DNA from: Dyadobacter sp. SG02
GTDB taxonomy: Bacteria > Bacteroidota > Bacteroidia > Cytophagales > Spirosomataceae
DNA: 64,000 bases
NCBI RefSeq assembly: GCF_900109045.1
Contig: NZ_FNYL01000003.1
Location: 310,001-374,000, forward strand
Direction: 5' to 3'
In this document: positions 42,785 through 51,971 of the stretch, piece after piece
Layout: every line of letters starts with the position of its first letter
How positions within the stretch are numbered: position 1 is the first letter of the stretch
Notes under the pieces: generated by a model
What the model was told of the DNA's origin: nothing
The model's input: only the letters and a program-made list of their open reading frames with translations
The model's database searches: none
Translations under genes and position numbers: made by a program

Positions 42785-44458
42785 GTGAAAAAATTAGCTT
42801 GCTGGGTACTGGCTGCAATGGCGACTACGGCCGTTTCTGCGCAAACACCCAAAAAGGCGACCGCCACGAAGTCCGCCGCCGCAAAAGCAACTGCGCTTGC
42901 CCGTCCCAAACTGGTTGTAGGTATTGTAGTAGATCAAATGCGTTACGATTACCTGTACCGCTACTATGACCAATATACCGAAGGCGGTTTCAAAAGAATG
43001 ATGAACGAGGGCTTCAACTGCCGCAACAACCATTACAGCTACGCACTGACGGTTACCGCCGCGGGTCACGCGTCCGCCTACACGGGGTCGATCCCGGCGA
43101 TCAATGGCATTGTAGGTAATGAATGGTACGATCCCATTGCGAAGCAGGATGTGTATTGTGTGGAAGACAGTACCGTGAAAACGGTTGGAAGTAATAATGT
43201 AGCGGTAGGCAAAATGTCGCCTAAAAACCTGCTCGTGAGCACAGTCACCGACCAGCTCCGCATTGCTACCAACTTCCGCTCCAAAACCATTGGCGTAGCC
43301 ATCAAAGACCGCGGTTCGATCCTGCCCGCCGGCCATGCAGCGAATGCGGCCTACTGGTTTGACTCCAAAACCGGCAATTGGGTGAGCAGCACCTATTATA
43401 TGGATGACCTCCCGCAATGGGCCAAGGATTACAATGCGAAGAAAATGCCTGCCGCCTATGCGCAAAAAGGCTGGGACCTTCTGCTGACTGCCGATGCTTA
43501 CACGCAAAGCTCTCCTGACGATGTGCCCTGGGAAGGAAAATTGCCCGGCGCGAAAAAGCCGGTATTCCCTTATGAACTCGTAGGAATGGCGGGCGATGCA
43601 TTCGGCATTGTGACCGACACGCCCTGGGGCAACACCATTACCAAGGAAATGGCGATCGAAGCGATTAAAGGCGAGCAACTTGGAAAAGGCAAAGATACCG
43701 ACTTCCTGGCAATCAGCTTTTCGTCGACCGACAAGATAGGGCACCGCGTGGGACCGAACTCCATTGAGCAACAGGATGATTTCCTCCGCCTCGACCGAGA
43801 GTTTGCGGATTTGTTCAACTTCCTCGACGGCTGGGTGGGCAAAGGCGAGTATACCGTTTTCCTGACCGCCGATCATGGCGTGGTAGACGTTCCCGGGTTT
43901 GCGAAAGAGCACAAGCTGCCATCAGGCCTCGTGGATCGGAAGCAGCTTACCAATGCCGTAACCGACGCGTTGAATGAAGCATTTGGCAAAGACAAATACA
44001 TTGTAGCGACCGACAATAACCAGCTCTACTTCGATCACAGCCTTTTGAGAAAGAAAAACATCACCATCGCTGCCGCACACAGCGTGGTGCGCGATGCGGC
44101 GTTGACAGTTGAGGGGATCGCCGACGTGATCGACCTGACCGACATGGGCAAGGCGCCGCTTAATACCTACCAGCTGGAATTGTATAAAAACAATGTGAAT
44201 GCAAAGCGTAGCGGTGATTTGCAGGTGATCTCGCAACCGGGCTGGTTCTACGGAACTTCCACGGGAACATCGCATGGGACGCCTTACAACTACGATACCC
44301 AGGTGCCATTTGTGATGTTTGGCTGGGGTATCAATAAGGGCGAAACTGTGAAAAGAACTTCGGTTTGCGACATCGCCCCTACGATTTCCGCTTTGCTGCA
44401 CATTCTGCCTGGTAGCGGTAATATCGGACTGCCCGTAGAAGAAGCGCTGAAAAAGTAA
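42785..44458 (+). CDS. PafA-type alkaline phosphatase, copy 2 (GTG start)
   Basis: This 557-residue paralogue of copy 1 is very similar over its length. The signal peptide is MKKLACWVLAAMATTAVSAQ if the GTG at 42785 is used; a TTG at 42761 lies in the preceding T-run and is unlikely. The active site is conserved: D50, T91, N112, K174 and R176. The mature N-terminus has an Ala/Lys/Thr-rich spacer (about 22-40) longer than in copy 1. The two genes look like a tandem duplication whose products may differ in specificity or expression. A 17-bp bidirectional terminator follows. Confidence 0.92.
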   Translation: MKKLACWVLAAMATTAVSAQTPKKATATKSAAAKATALARPKLVVGIVVDQMRYDYLYRYYDQYTEGGFKRMMNEGFNCRNNHYSYALTVTAAGHASAYTGSIPAINGIVGNEWYDPIAKQDVYCVEDSTVKTVGSNNVAVGKMSPKNLLVSTVTDQLRIATNFRSKTIGVAIKDRGSILPAGHAANAAYWFDSKTGNWVSSTYYMDDLPQWAKDYNAKKMPAAYAQKGWDLLLTADAYTQSSPDDVPWEGKLPGAKKPVFPYELVGMAGDAFGIVTDTPWGNTITKEMAIEAIKGEQLGKGKDTDFLAISFSSTDKIGHRVGPNSIEQQDDFLRLDREFADLFNFLDGWVGKGEYTVFLTADHGVVDVPGFAKEHKLPSGLVDRKQLTNAVTDALNEAFGKDKYIVATDNNQLYFDHSLLRKKNITIAAAHSVVRDAALTVEGIADVIDLTDMGKAPLNTYQLELYKNNVNAKRSGDLQVISQPGWFYGTSTGTSHGTPYNYDTQVPFVMFGWGINKGETVKRTSVCDIAPTISALLHILPGSGNIGLPVEEALKK

Positions 44459-44475
44459 TTCCCAATATTTAATAC

Positions 44476-44516
44476 AAAAGCCGTGGATACGATCGATTCG
44501 TATCCACGGCTTTTTG
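44476..44516. terminator. Bidirectional 17-bp terminator
   Basis: A perfect 17-bp stem (44476-44492 with 44498-44514) with loop TCGAT has A and T runs at its ends. It separates the convergent PafA copy 2 and the NfeD gene and can act in both directions. Confidence 0.92.
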
Positions 44517-44535
44517 TTTGGATTAATATGCAAGA

Positions 44536-44970
44536 TCAGGATTCTTCCACGATCAGGACAATGCCTTCTGTTTTCTTGATTACTACTTTGCTACCGGCAG
44601 GAATGTTTGCATGATTTTCTGAAACGGCTTTCCATTCGGCGCCGCGGTAGTAAATGCGGCCTTCGCCATTACCGGGAATATCACGGATCACCATAGCCGT
44701 TTCGCCGGTGAATTCGCTGTACTCGGCTGTCGAACGGCGTTCGAGGAGCCTGCGGGCGTGTTTCCTAAGCACGAGTAGCGAAATAAGTGAGATGGCGGAG
44801 AATGCCAGTATCTGGCTTTCCGTACTTGGTAGCAGGCCTATGGAGGTGAGGAGGGAGGTCAGCAACGCGCCTACCGCGAAAAAGATGAACACGAGTAGTA
44901 CGCTGACCAGTTCTGCTAGAAGCATTACCAGTCCTACGATGAGCCAAATCTGTGGTAAGGTCAAATCCAT
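44536..44970 (-). CDS. NfeD-like membrane protein
   Basis: This 144-residue protein has two or three hydrophobic segments (about 8-48 and 55-66) and a C-terminal OB-fold-like beta domain (about 85-144, TGETAMVIRDIPG, GRIYYRGAEW). NfeD proteins partner with SPFH proteins to organise membrane microdomains. It is 4 bp downstream of the SPFH gene on the same strand, the usual arrangement. Confidence 0.9.
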   Translation of the reverse strand: MDLTLPQIWLIVGLVMLLAELVSVLLVFIFFAVGALLTSLLTSIGLLPSTESQILAFSAISLISLLVLRKHARRLLERRSTAEYSEFTGETAMVIRDIPGNGEGRIYYRGAEWKAVSENHANIPAGSKVVIKKTEGIVLIVEES

Positions 44971-44974
44971 GATA

Positions 44975-45889
44975 CTATTGCTTGTGTTCGGATGATTTGA
45001 CTACGGTTAATGCTGTGGCAATGAGCGAACCCATGTCGGCAAGGTTGGCCGGGAGGATGAGCGTGTTGCCGGCTTTGGCTATTTTACCAAATTGCTCCAC
45101 ATAATTTTCGGCTACTTTCAATTGCACGGCCTCGGCGCCGCCTTCCTCGCGGATCGCCTGCGCTACCAAACGGATACTTTCGGCCGTTGCTTCTGCAACC
45201 GATTTCAATGCCGAAGCCTCGCCTTCCGCCTCGTTGATTTGGCGCAAACGGATACCTTCCGATTCGAGTACCACTTTCTGTTTTTGCCCTTCGGCTACAT
45301 TAATGGCGGCCTGCTTTTCACCATCCGATTGCAGGATCACCGCGCGTCGTTCACGCTCGGCCTGCATTTGTTTTTCCATGGCAATCAACACGCTTTGCGG
45401 CGGGGTAATGTTCTTGATTTCGTAACGAAGCACCTTCACACCCCAGCCGGTAGCCGCTTCGTCGATGGATTCTACGACGGCACGGTTAATCGTCATACGT
45501 TCCTCAAATGTCTTGTCGAGGTCCAGCTTACCGATCTCGCTCCGCATGGTAGTTTGAGCCAGCTGAATTACAGCAAAAGTATAATCGGAAATACCGTATG
45601 CCGCTTTTCTCGGATCGATTACCTGGATGAAAATGACCCCGTCCATGCGCACCTGCACATTGTCGCGGGTGATACAGATCTGCTCGGGAATGTCGACAGC
45701 CGCTTCTTTAAGCGTGTACTTATAGGCGATCCGGTCGAAAAAGGGAATGATGAAATTGACGCCTGGTTGCAGGACGGCGTAAAATTTTCCCAGACGTTCC
45801 AGAATATAAGCACTTTGCTGAGGGACAACCTTGACGGTCATCAGAATGGTGAGTACCACCAGAACGAGCAGAACAATGAAAGGGGTCAT
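44975..45889 (-). CDS. SPFH/band 7 (stomatin-like) membrane protein
   Basis: This 304-residue protein has one N-terminal transmembrane segment (about 3-20), an SPFH/band 7 domain (about 25-190) and a coiled-coil-rich region (about 190-250, EKQMQAERERRAVILQSDGEKQAAI). It is stomatin/paraslipin-like and oligomerises in membrane microdomains with the NfeD protein encoded next. Confidence 0.93.
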   Translation of the reverse strand: MTPFIVLLVLVVLTILMTVKVVPQQSAYILERLGKFYAVLQPGVNFIIPFFDRIAYKYTLKEAAVDIPEQICITRDNVQVRMDGVIFIQVIDPRKAAYGISDYTFAVIQLAQTTMRSEIGKLDLDKTFEERMTINRAVVESIDEAATGWGVKVLRYEIKNITPPQSVLIAMEKQMQAERERRAVILQSDGEKQAAINVAEGQKQKVVLESEGIRLRQINEAEGEASALKSVAEATAESIRLVAQAIREEGGAEAVQLKVAENYVEQFGKIAKAGNTLILPANLADMGSLIATALTVVKSSEHKQ

Positions 45890-46092
45890 AACAAGTCGGT
45901 TTAAGGTCTATGGCGAAAATAGCACGAAGCGACGTTCATTCCTACGGCTCTCGGACTAATGCAAGGTAACGGTGCCCGTCGGTCGATCTCCCTGATAAAT
46001 GGTCGGTCGGTTACGGGACCAGCAACTTCCGGCTGCCCAGGTGTTCGCCGCTCCTGTTCGCAAGCGCATGATGCAGGCTCAAATGAATAGTA

Positions 46093-46133
46093 AATTCCAA
46101 CCGGCGCCGCTTATTTACTGGCCGGTTGGAATT
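46093..46133. terminator. 13-bp inverted repeat after the acyl-CoA dehydrogenase gene
   Basis: A perfect 13-bp stem (46093-46105 with 46121-46133) encloses a 15-base loop. It lies 49 bp past the dehydrogenase stop on the minus strand, with a modest T-rich stretch after it, so it is a possible terminator or a palindromic site. The rest of the 45890-46181 gap holds nothing recognised. Confidence 0.55.
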
Positions 46134-46181
46134 ACTGCTATTTCATTTTGAAAGAATGGATCGAAGTATTGCGAGGCGAAA

Positions 46182-47348
46182 TTAATTCCTCAATATCTCT
46201 TTGGAAATCACTATTTTCTGAATCTCGCTTGTGCCTTCGCCGATGGTGCAGAGCTTGCTGTCCCGGTAGAACTTTTCTGCGGGATAATCTTTCACAAAAC
46301 CATATCCTCCGAATATCTGCACCGCTTCGTTGGCAACACGCACCGCCGTTTCGGATGAATGGTATTTGGCGACCGAGCTTGCTAATGTCACTTTTTCACC
46401 GGCGTCTTTCAATGAAGCAGCGTGAAATGTGAGTAATGAAGAGGCCTGTACGTCGGTGTACATATCGGCGAGCTTGAATGCAATGGCCTGGAAATCGCAG
46501 ATCGCTTTGCCGAACTGCTTGCGTTCTTTGGAATAGGCCAGTGCGGCCTCGTACGCGCCCCAGGCAGTGCCTACGCCTAATGCGGCGATGGAAATGCGGC
46601 CGCCGTCGAGGACTTTTAATGATTGAATAAATCCGTCGCCGATTTCGCCGAGTCGCTGGCTATCCGGTATGCGGCAGTCCTGGAACAGGAGTTCTACGGT
46701 TTCGGAAGCACGCATGCCAAGCTTGTCTTCTTTGCGGCCCGCGCTGAAACCAAGTGTAGTGGTGTCCAGTACGAATGCGGTAGCGCCGTGCTTGTCGCCC
46801 GGTTCGCCGGTACGGGTCATTACTACGAGCACATCGGCGCTTTTGCCGTTGGTAATGAAGTTTTTAGAACCATTAATTACCCAATCATCACCATCCCGCA
46901 CGGCCACCGTACGCATATTGCCCGCGTCGGAACCGGTATTGGGCTCGGTAAGGCCCCATGCGCCCACGAGCGAGCCGGTAGCTAGCCCGGGAAGGTACTT
47001 TTGTTTCTGCTCGTCGGTGCCGAACATGTATATATGATTGGTACAAAGCGAATTGTGCGCCGCCATCGACAACGCGACCGACGGGTCTACTTTCGCCAGC
47101 TCAACAATGGCCGTAACATACTCGCGGTAGCCGAGGCCTGCGCCGCCGAGACTTTCCGGAATGAGCATGCCCATGAGACCAAGCTCGCCCATTTGTTTGA
47201 AAAGTTCTTTCGGGAAATGTTGCTGATCGTCCCAGGTACGGATGTGCGGCTTGATATGCACCGCGGCGAAATCCCTGACGGTTTGTTTGATGAGGTTACA
47301 AATTTCGTCGGAGGGGTTTATAGTCAGGTCCTTTTCTCGTGTGTCCAT
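46182..47348 (-). CDS. Acyl-CoA dehydrogenase
   Basis: This 388-residue FAD enzyme of the short/medium-chain acyl-CoA dehydrogenase family catalyses alpha-beta dehydrogenation in beta-oxidation or branched-chain amino acid breakdown. FAD and substrate motifs GAWGLTEPNTGSDAG and the C-terminal GEGTSEIQ are present, and E371 in GEGTSEIQ fits the catalytic base position. No signal peptide is present. It is not flanked by other beta-oxidation genes. The chain-length preference cannot be read. Confidence 0.94.
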   Translation of the reverse strand: MDTREKDLTINPSDEICNLIKQTVRDFAAVHIKPHIRTWDDQQHFPKELFKQMGELGLMGMLIPESLGGAGLGYREYVTAIVELAKVDPSVALSMAAHNSLCTNHIYMFGTDEQKQKYLPGLATGSLVGAWGLTEPNTGSDAGNMRTVAVRDGDDWVINGSKNFITNGKSADVLVVMTRTGEPGDKHGATAFVLDTTTLGFSAGRKEDKLGMRASETVELLFQDCRIPDSQRLGEIGDGFIQSLKVLDGGRISIAALGVGTAWGAYEAALAYSKERKQFGKAICDFQAIAFKLADMYTDVQASSLLTFHAASLKDAGEKVTLASSVAKYHSSETAVRVANEAVQIFGGYGFVKDYPAEKFYRDSKLCTIGEGTSEIQKIVISKEILRN

Positions 47349-47462
47349 AGGTGTTGATGATTATATTTGTGTGATTACCCAATGATAGTGAGAATGCAAC
47401 AAAATCGCTAGCCAGTGACGAACAAATACAAATCGCAAAGGTGAACATTCGCTTAAAAAAAT

Positions 47463-47470
47463 TACTTTTG
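47463..47470 (+). promoter_or_regulatory. Candidate -7 box for the UDP-glucose dehydrogenase gene
   Basis: TACTTTTG matches TAnnTTTG and lies 90 bp before the ATG at 47560. No well-placed -33 box is seen. The leader is long and T-rich. Confidence 0.4.
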
Positions 47471-47559
47471 CAACCGTCCTTACGCACTGGACTTAGTTAA
47501 GTACAATTCCCGGATTTTATTAAACAAGTGCCAAAACAGCTATATATAATTAACCGTTT

Positions 47560-48876
47560 ATGAAAATTGCAGTAGTAGGAACAGGATACGTTGGTTTGGT
47601 GACAGGTACCTGCTTTGCCGAGACCGGCAACCAGGTGACTTGCGTCGATATCGACGTCAGAAAGGTTGAACGCCTTCAAAAAGGAGAAATACCCATTTAC
47701 GAGCCGGGCCTCGACGTTCTTTTCGACCGCAATGTGGCCGAGGGACGCTTGTTGTTTACGACTGATCTCGTCGAAGGTATCAAGGATGCGCAGGTGATAT
47801 TCCTCGCATTACCAACGCCTCCGGGCGAAGATGGCTCCGCCGATTTGAAATATATTCTCAAAGTAGCCGACGATCTCGGGCCGATCCTGGATCAGTACGC
47901 GGTAATCATCGACAAAAGCACGGTTCCTGTCGGAACAGCCGAGAAAGTACGTGCCGCAATTGCCAAAAACGCGAAAGTAGATTTCGATGTCGTATCAAAC
48001 CCGGAGTTCCTTCGCGAAGGCGTGGCCGTGGAAGATTTCATGAAACCCGACCGCGTGGTGGTGGGTACTACCTCGGAAAAAGCCAAAAAGGTAATGGAGA
48101 AATTGTACGCTCCACTGGTACGCCAGGGTAATCCGGTAATCTTTATGGATGAGCGCTCGGCGGAAATGACCAAGTACGCGGCGAACTCGTTCCTGGCGAT
48201 GAAGATCACATTCATGAACGAAATCGCGAACCTTTGCGAAAAAGTAGGTGCCAATGTGGATGATATTCGTCGTGGTATCGGAACCGACAGCCGAATTGGC
48301 AAGCGCTTTCTTTTCGCGGGTATCGGGTATGGCGGTAGCTGTTTCCCGAAAGACGTTCAGGCGCTAGCTAAAACTTCCAAAGATTACGATTACGATTTCC
48401 GCATCCTGAAATCGGTGATGGATGTGAATTATGACCAGAAGAAGAAATTGCTTCCGATGGTGGAAAACTACTTCACCGGCGACCTGAAAGGCAAAACGAT
48501 CGCAGTTTGGGGATTGGCATTCAAACCTTATACCGACGATATCCGTGAAGCACCGGCATTGGAGAACATCGAAGCATTGCTGGAAGCCGGCGCGAAAATA
48601 GTGGCTTACGATCCGGAGGCGATGACGAATGTGAAAGGCATTCTGGGAGATAAAATTACTTTCACCCACACGCCTTACGCAGCGCTCGACGACGCGGATG
48701 CATTGATGATCTTTACCGAATGGCCGCAGTTCCGCACGCCGGAATTTGAAAAAATGGGTAAACTGCTGAAAAACAAAGTGATTTTCGACGGCAGGAACCT
48801 GTACGAACTCGATCAGATGCGCGAAATGGGTTACACCTATTACAGCATCGGTCGTGAGAAGGTGGTGCCGGCCTGA
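47560..48876 (+). CDS. UDP-glucose 6-dehydrogenase
   Basis: This 438-residue enzyme oxidises UDP-glucose twice to UDP-glucuronate using NAD. The N-terminal Rossmann motif is GTGYVGLVTGTCFAETG (7-23). The catalytic Cys is C261 in GYGGSCFPKD, and the central helix includes KYAANSFLAMKITFMNE. The C-terminal UDP-binding domain is present. The next gene, 36 bp downstream, encodes UDP-glucuronate decarboxylase, so the pair makes UDP-xylose for extracellular polysaccharide or glycan synthesis. Confidence 0.96.
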   Translation: MKIAVVGTGYVGLVTGTCFAETGNQVTCVDIDVRKVERLQKGEIPIYEPGLDVLFDRNVAEGRLLFTTDLVEGIKDAQVIFLALPTPPGEDGSADLKYILKVADDLGPILDQYAVIIDKSTVPVGTAEKVRAAIAKNAKVDFDVVSNPEFLREGVAVEDFMKPDRVVVGTTSEKAKKVMEKLYAPLVRQGNPVIFMDERSAEMTKYAANSFLAMKITFMNEIANLCEKVGANVDDIRRGIGTDSRIGKRFLFAGIGYGGSCFPKDVQALAKTSKDYDYDFRILKSVMDVNYDQKKKLLPMVENYFTGDLKGKTIAVWGLAFKPYTDDIREAPALENIEALLEAGAKIVAYDPEAMTNVKGILGDKITFTHTPYAALDDADALMIFTEWPQFRTPEFEKMGKLLKNKVIFDGRNLYELDQMREMGYTYYSIGREKVVPA

Positions 48877-48912
48877 TCATAAAATAGTAAATACTTTAAC
48901 TTACTCATCTTA

Positions 48913-49905
48913 ATGAAACGTGTTTTAATTACGGGAGCAGCAGGTTTCCTGGGTTCGCACCTCTGCGAGCGTTTTTTAAAGGAGGGAATGTATGTGATCG
49001 GGATGGACAACCTGATCACCGGTGATATGCGCAACATCGAACACCTGATGCCTAACCCGAATTTCGAGTTTTACCATCACGATGTGACCAAATATGTGCA
49101 CGTACCGGGCGAGCTCGACTACATTATGCACTTCGCATCTCCCGCCAGTCCGATCGACTATCTGAAAATCCCTATCCAGACGCTCAAAGTAGGGGCAATG
49201 GGAACACATAACCTGCTGGGATTGGCCCGTGCCAAAAAATCACGTTTCATTATCGCTTCCACTTCGGAGGTATACGGCGATCCGCTCGTGCACCCGCAAA
49301 CCGAAGATTACTGGGGCCACGTGAACCCGATCGGGCCACGCGGTTGCTACGACGAGGCGAAACGTTACCAGGAGGCGATCACGATGGCCTACCACCGCTA
49401 CCACGGCCTGGAAACGCGCATTGTCCGTATCTTCAATACATACGGACCGAGAATGCGCCTCAACGACGGACGTGTGTTGCCGGCATTCATGGGTCAGGCG
49501 TTGCGCGGCGAGGACATTACGGTGTTCGGTGACGGTACGCAAACCCGGGCATTCTGCTATGTGGATGATTTGGTAGAAGGTATTTTCCGCCTGCTGATGA
49601 GCGATTACTCGTTGCCCGTCAACATCGGTAACCCCAAGGAGATCACGATCGGCCAGTTTGCGGAAGAGATCATCAAGCTGACGGGCACCGACCAGAAAGT
49701 GGTGTACAAGCCGCTTCCGCAAGACGACCCGAAACAACGCCAGCCTGACATTTCGAAAGCCAAGGAAATCCTCGGCTGGGAGCCCAAAGTATCCCGCGAA
49801 GAAGGCCTCCGCATTACTTACGACTACTTCCGCAGCCTCCCAAAAGAGCGTCTGTACGAAGAATCGAACCACCGCGGCTTCGAAGGTTTCAGCGCCAACA
49901 AATAA
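48913..49905 (+). CDS. UDP-glucuronate decarboxylase (UXS-like SDR)
   Basis: This 330-residue extended short-chain dehydrogenase/reductase has the NAD-binding motif TGAAGFLGS (7-15). The catalytic residues are Y146 and K150 of CYDEAK plus Ser/Thr and Glu in STSEVYG (116-122). The family includes human UXS1, which converts UDP-glucuronate to UDP-xylose. Functional context is the adjacent UDP-glucose dehydrogenase gene. A palindromic repeat cluster follows the stop. Confidence 0.9.
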   Translation: MKRVLITGAAGFLGSHLCERFLKEGMYVIGMDNLITGDMRNIEHLMPNPNFEFYHHDVTKYVHVPGELDYIMHFASPASPIDYLKIPIQTLKVGAMGTHNLLGLARAKKSRFIIASTSEVYGDPLVHPQTEDYWGHVNPIGPRGCYDEAKRYQEAITMAYHRYHGLETRIVRIFNTYGPRMRLNDGRVLPAFMGQALRGEDITVFGDGTQTRAFCYVDDLVEGIFRLLMSDYSLPVNIGNPKEITIGQFAEEIIKLTGTDQKVVYKPLPQDDPKQRQPDISKAKEILGWEPKVSREEGLRITYDYFRSLPKERLYEESNHRGFEGFSANK

Positions 49906-49924
49906 CAATAATTTTGGTTTCCCC

Positions 49925-50010
49925 GGTCCCTGGACTGAAGTCCAGGGCTAAGTCCAGGGCTGAGTCCAGGGCTAATTAATCCCATTGCCCCGGACTTCAG
50001 TCCGGGGACC
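49925..50010. repeat. Palindrome and 12-bp repeat cluster (AGTCCAGGGCTA)
   Basis: The element starts with a 9-bp palindrome (49928-49936 with 49939-49947) containing the first of three tandem 12-bp units of AGTCCAGGGCTA/G (49939-49974). After a spacer it ends with a related palindrome (49988-49996 with 49999-50007). Outer bases GGTCCC and GGGACC are also complementary. It is a repeat family rather than a terminator; a separate terminator follows at 50022-50046. Confidence 0.85.
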
Positions 50011-50021
50011 TTAATCAAGCA

Positions 50022-50048
50022 AAAAACCCGCTTTCGGCGGGTTTTTGT
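50022..50048. terminator. Terminator between UXS and frr
   Basis: A 10-bp stem (50022-50031 with 50037-50046) with loop TTTCG has A and T runs on either side and can serve both the plus-strand UXS gene and the minus-strand frr operon. Confidence 0.9.
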
Positions 50049-50074
50049 TTGGTTAAGGTAGGGAATCAGTCGTA

Positions 50075-50635
50075 TTATACTTCCATGATCTCCTTTTCCT
50101 TGATGGAGAATATCTGTTCGATTTTGGCGATGAAACTATCTGTCAATTTCTGAACGCGGTCTTCGCTGGATTTTACCAAATCCTCCGCAACACCATCCTT
50201 GGTTAGTTTCCTCAGCGAGTTGTTCGCGTCCTGACGGATATTCCGGACGTTGATCTTCGCGGTTTCAATTTCGTTTTTGGCGCGTTTTACGAGTTCGCGA
50301 CGGCGCTCTTCATTCAATGGGGGAACAGAAATCCGGATCATGTCACCGTCGTTCGACGGAGAGAAACCCAGGTTACTATTGCGGATCGCCTTTTCGATAT
50401 CGTTAATAATTTTCTTCTCGAAAGGTTTGATAGCCAATGTCCGGGCGTCGGGCGTGTTGATCGTCGCCACGTTCTGGATTGGCGTCATTGAACCATAGTA
50501 ATCGATCTGAAGACCTTCCAGCATCTGTGGCGATGCCTTTCCGGCGCGGATTTTACCCAATTCAATAATAAGGTGTTTGATTGCGCCGTCCATGGTATCC
50601 TTGGCGTCATCCAGATATAATTCTATTTCTTCCAT
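50075..50635 (-). CDS. frr: Ribosome recycling factor
   Basis: This 186-residue cytoplasmic protein acts with EF-G to split the post-termination ribosome. Length and the motifs IRAGKASPQMLEG (31-43) and ISVPPLNEERRRELVKRAKNE (near 102-122) are standard for the family. It is the last gene of the minus-strand dusB-accB-like-pyrH-frr run, 24 bp from pyrH, the usual bacterial pyrH-frr neighbours. Confidence 0.97.
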   Translation of the reverse strand: MEEIELYLDDAKDTMDGAIKHLIIELGKIRAGKASPQMLEGLQIDYYGSMTPIQNVATINTPDARTLAIKPFEKKIINDIEKAIRNSNLGFSPSNDGDMIRISVPPLNEERRRELVKRAKNEIETAKINVRNIRQDANNSLRKLTKDGVAEDLVKSSEDRVQKLTDSFIAKIEQIFSIKEKEIMEV

Positions 50636-50659
50636 TGTTTTATAGTAAGCTGTATTTTT

Positions 50660-51382
50660 CTATTGGTTCGAAATCAAAGTTCCGACATTGCCGCCCATTA
50701 CCAGGTCGTAAAGGTTACCGGGTTTGTTCATGTCGAATACGATGATCGGCAGATCGTTTTCCTTGCACAATGTGAATGCAGTAAGGTCCATGATCTTGAG
50801 GTTTTTGGACAAAGCCTCGTCAAACGAAAGCTGTGCGTATTTGGTAGCGGTCGGGTCTTTTTCCGGATCGGCGGTATAAACGCCGTCCACACGCGTACCT
50901 TTCAAAACCACTTCCGATTCCGACTCGATGGCGCGGAGACCCGCGGTAGTGTCGGTTGTAAAGTAAGGGTTACCCGTGCCTGCTCCGAAGATCACCACAC
51001 GGCCTTTTTCAAGGTGACGAACGGCGCGGCGGCGGATCAATGGCTCGCATACCTGTTCCATTTTGATGGCGGACATCAGGCGCGTGTTCATTCCGTGTTT
51101 TTCCAATGAGCTCTGGATCGCCATCCCGTTGATCACGGTCGCGAGCATGCCCATGTGATCGCCTTGAACCCGGTCGATCCCTGATTTCTCCACGGAAGCC
51201 CCGCGGAAAATGTTTCCACCACCAATTACGATTGCAACCTGTACGCCGACCTCGGTAATCCTTTTGATTTCCTTGGCATAATTGTCGAGAATGTTAAAGT
51301 CGATGACCTGGGCTTTATCGCCCCCGTTGAGTGCTTCTCCGCTGAGTTTCAGTAATAAACGTTTGTATTTTGGTTCCGGCAT
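50660..51382 (-). CDS. pyrH: UMP kinase
   Basis: This 240-residue enzyme phosphorylates UMP to UDP with ATP; it belongs to the amino-acid kinase fold. The N-terminal [13 protein letters not shown], the GGGNIFRG loop and the C-terminal [19 protein letters not shown] segment are as in bacterial PyrH. The start is placed at ATG 51382 ([16 protein letters not shown]). A longer frame to 51481 would add 33 hydrophobic residues and overlap the preceding gene. Confidence 0.96.
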   Translation of the reverse strand: MPEPKYKRLLLKLSGEALNGGDKAQVIDFNILDNYAKEIKRITEVGVQVAIVIGGGNIFRGASVEKSGIDRVQGDHMGMLATVINGMAIQSSLEKHGMNTRLMSAIKMEQVCEPLIRRRAVRHLEKGRVVIFGAGTGNPYFTTDTTAGLRAIESESEVVLKGTRVDGVYTADPEKDPTATKYAQLSFDEALSKNLKIMDLTAFTLCKENDLPIIVFDMNKPGNLYDLVMGGNVGTLISNQ

Positions 51383-51443
51383 GGTTGTGAGTGGTGTTTT
51401 GATCCGTAAAAATAAGCGGACGAAGTTCAGAATCACAAGTAAT

Positions 51444-51971
51444 TTAGTGAAACTCCAATAATACCTGGTTTTTTTCCACAATCTGTCCGGGCGTCACTTT
51501 CAGCGTTTTAATAACCCCGCTGCCCGACGATTTGATTACGTTTTCCATTTTCATCGCCACGAGTACGAGCAGGTTGTCGCCCTTGGCAATGCTGTCGCCT
51601 TCGGCCACTGCAATGGACTGGATCAGGCCGGGCATAGGGGCCTTCACATTATTGATCTTTTGAGTAGAACCGCCTTGCATTCCCATTTTTTCGAGCAAAA
51701 GATCGAGGTCGTCTTTTGCCGTCGTGTGGTAGTGCTGGCCGTTGATGAGTAAATGTGTGGTCTTCTCGGCCGGGTTGCGGTCGAGAACTTCGATATTGTA
51801 GGATTGATTATGCCAGATTACGTGAAAGCGGTTGTTGCCGAGCACCGCAATATCGCCGTCGAAAGCATTTCCATTGACGAACCAACCTTCTTTCCGCTGG
51901 TCTATTTCAAATGCATGGTCGTTTTCAGGCTGCTCGGCCTGTGGCTTATTGCTCACGTTTACTTTCAGCAT
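51444..51971 (-). CDS. Biotin/lipoyl-attachment carrier protein
   Basis: This 175-residue protein is a biotin carboxyl carrier of the type that accompanies acyl-CoA or pyruvate carboxylases. The C-terminal domain (about 105-175) has the biotinylation motif VAMKMEN, with K141 as the acceptor. The N-terminal half is beta-rich. No biotin carboxylase or carboxyltransferase gene is in the window. The start overlaps dusB by 7 bases. Confidence 0.9.
   Translation of the reverse strand: MLKVNVSNKPQAEQPENDHAFEIDQRKEGWFVNGNAFDGDIAVLGNNRFHVIWHNQSYNIEVLDRNPAEKTTHLLINGQHYHTTAKDDLDLLLEKMGMQGGSTQKINNVKAPMPGLIQSIAVAEGDSIAKGDNLLVLVAMKMENVIKSSGSGVIKTLKVTPGQIVEKNQVLLEFH

Noticed and set aside
51383..51481. Upstream extension of pyrH
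   Set aside because: It adds 33 non-conserved hydrophobic residues and overlaps the biotinyl carrier gene; the usual PyrH start is at 51382.
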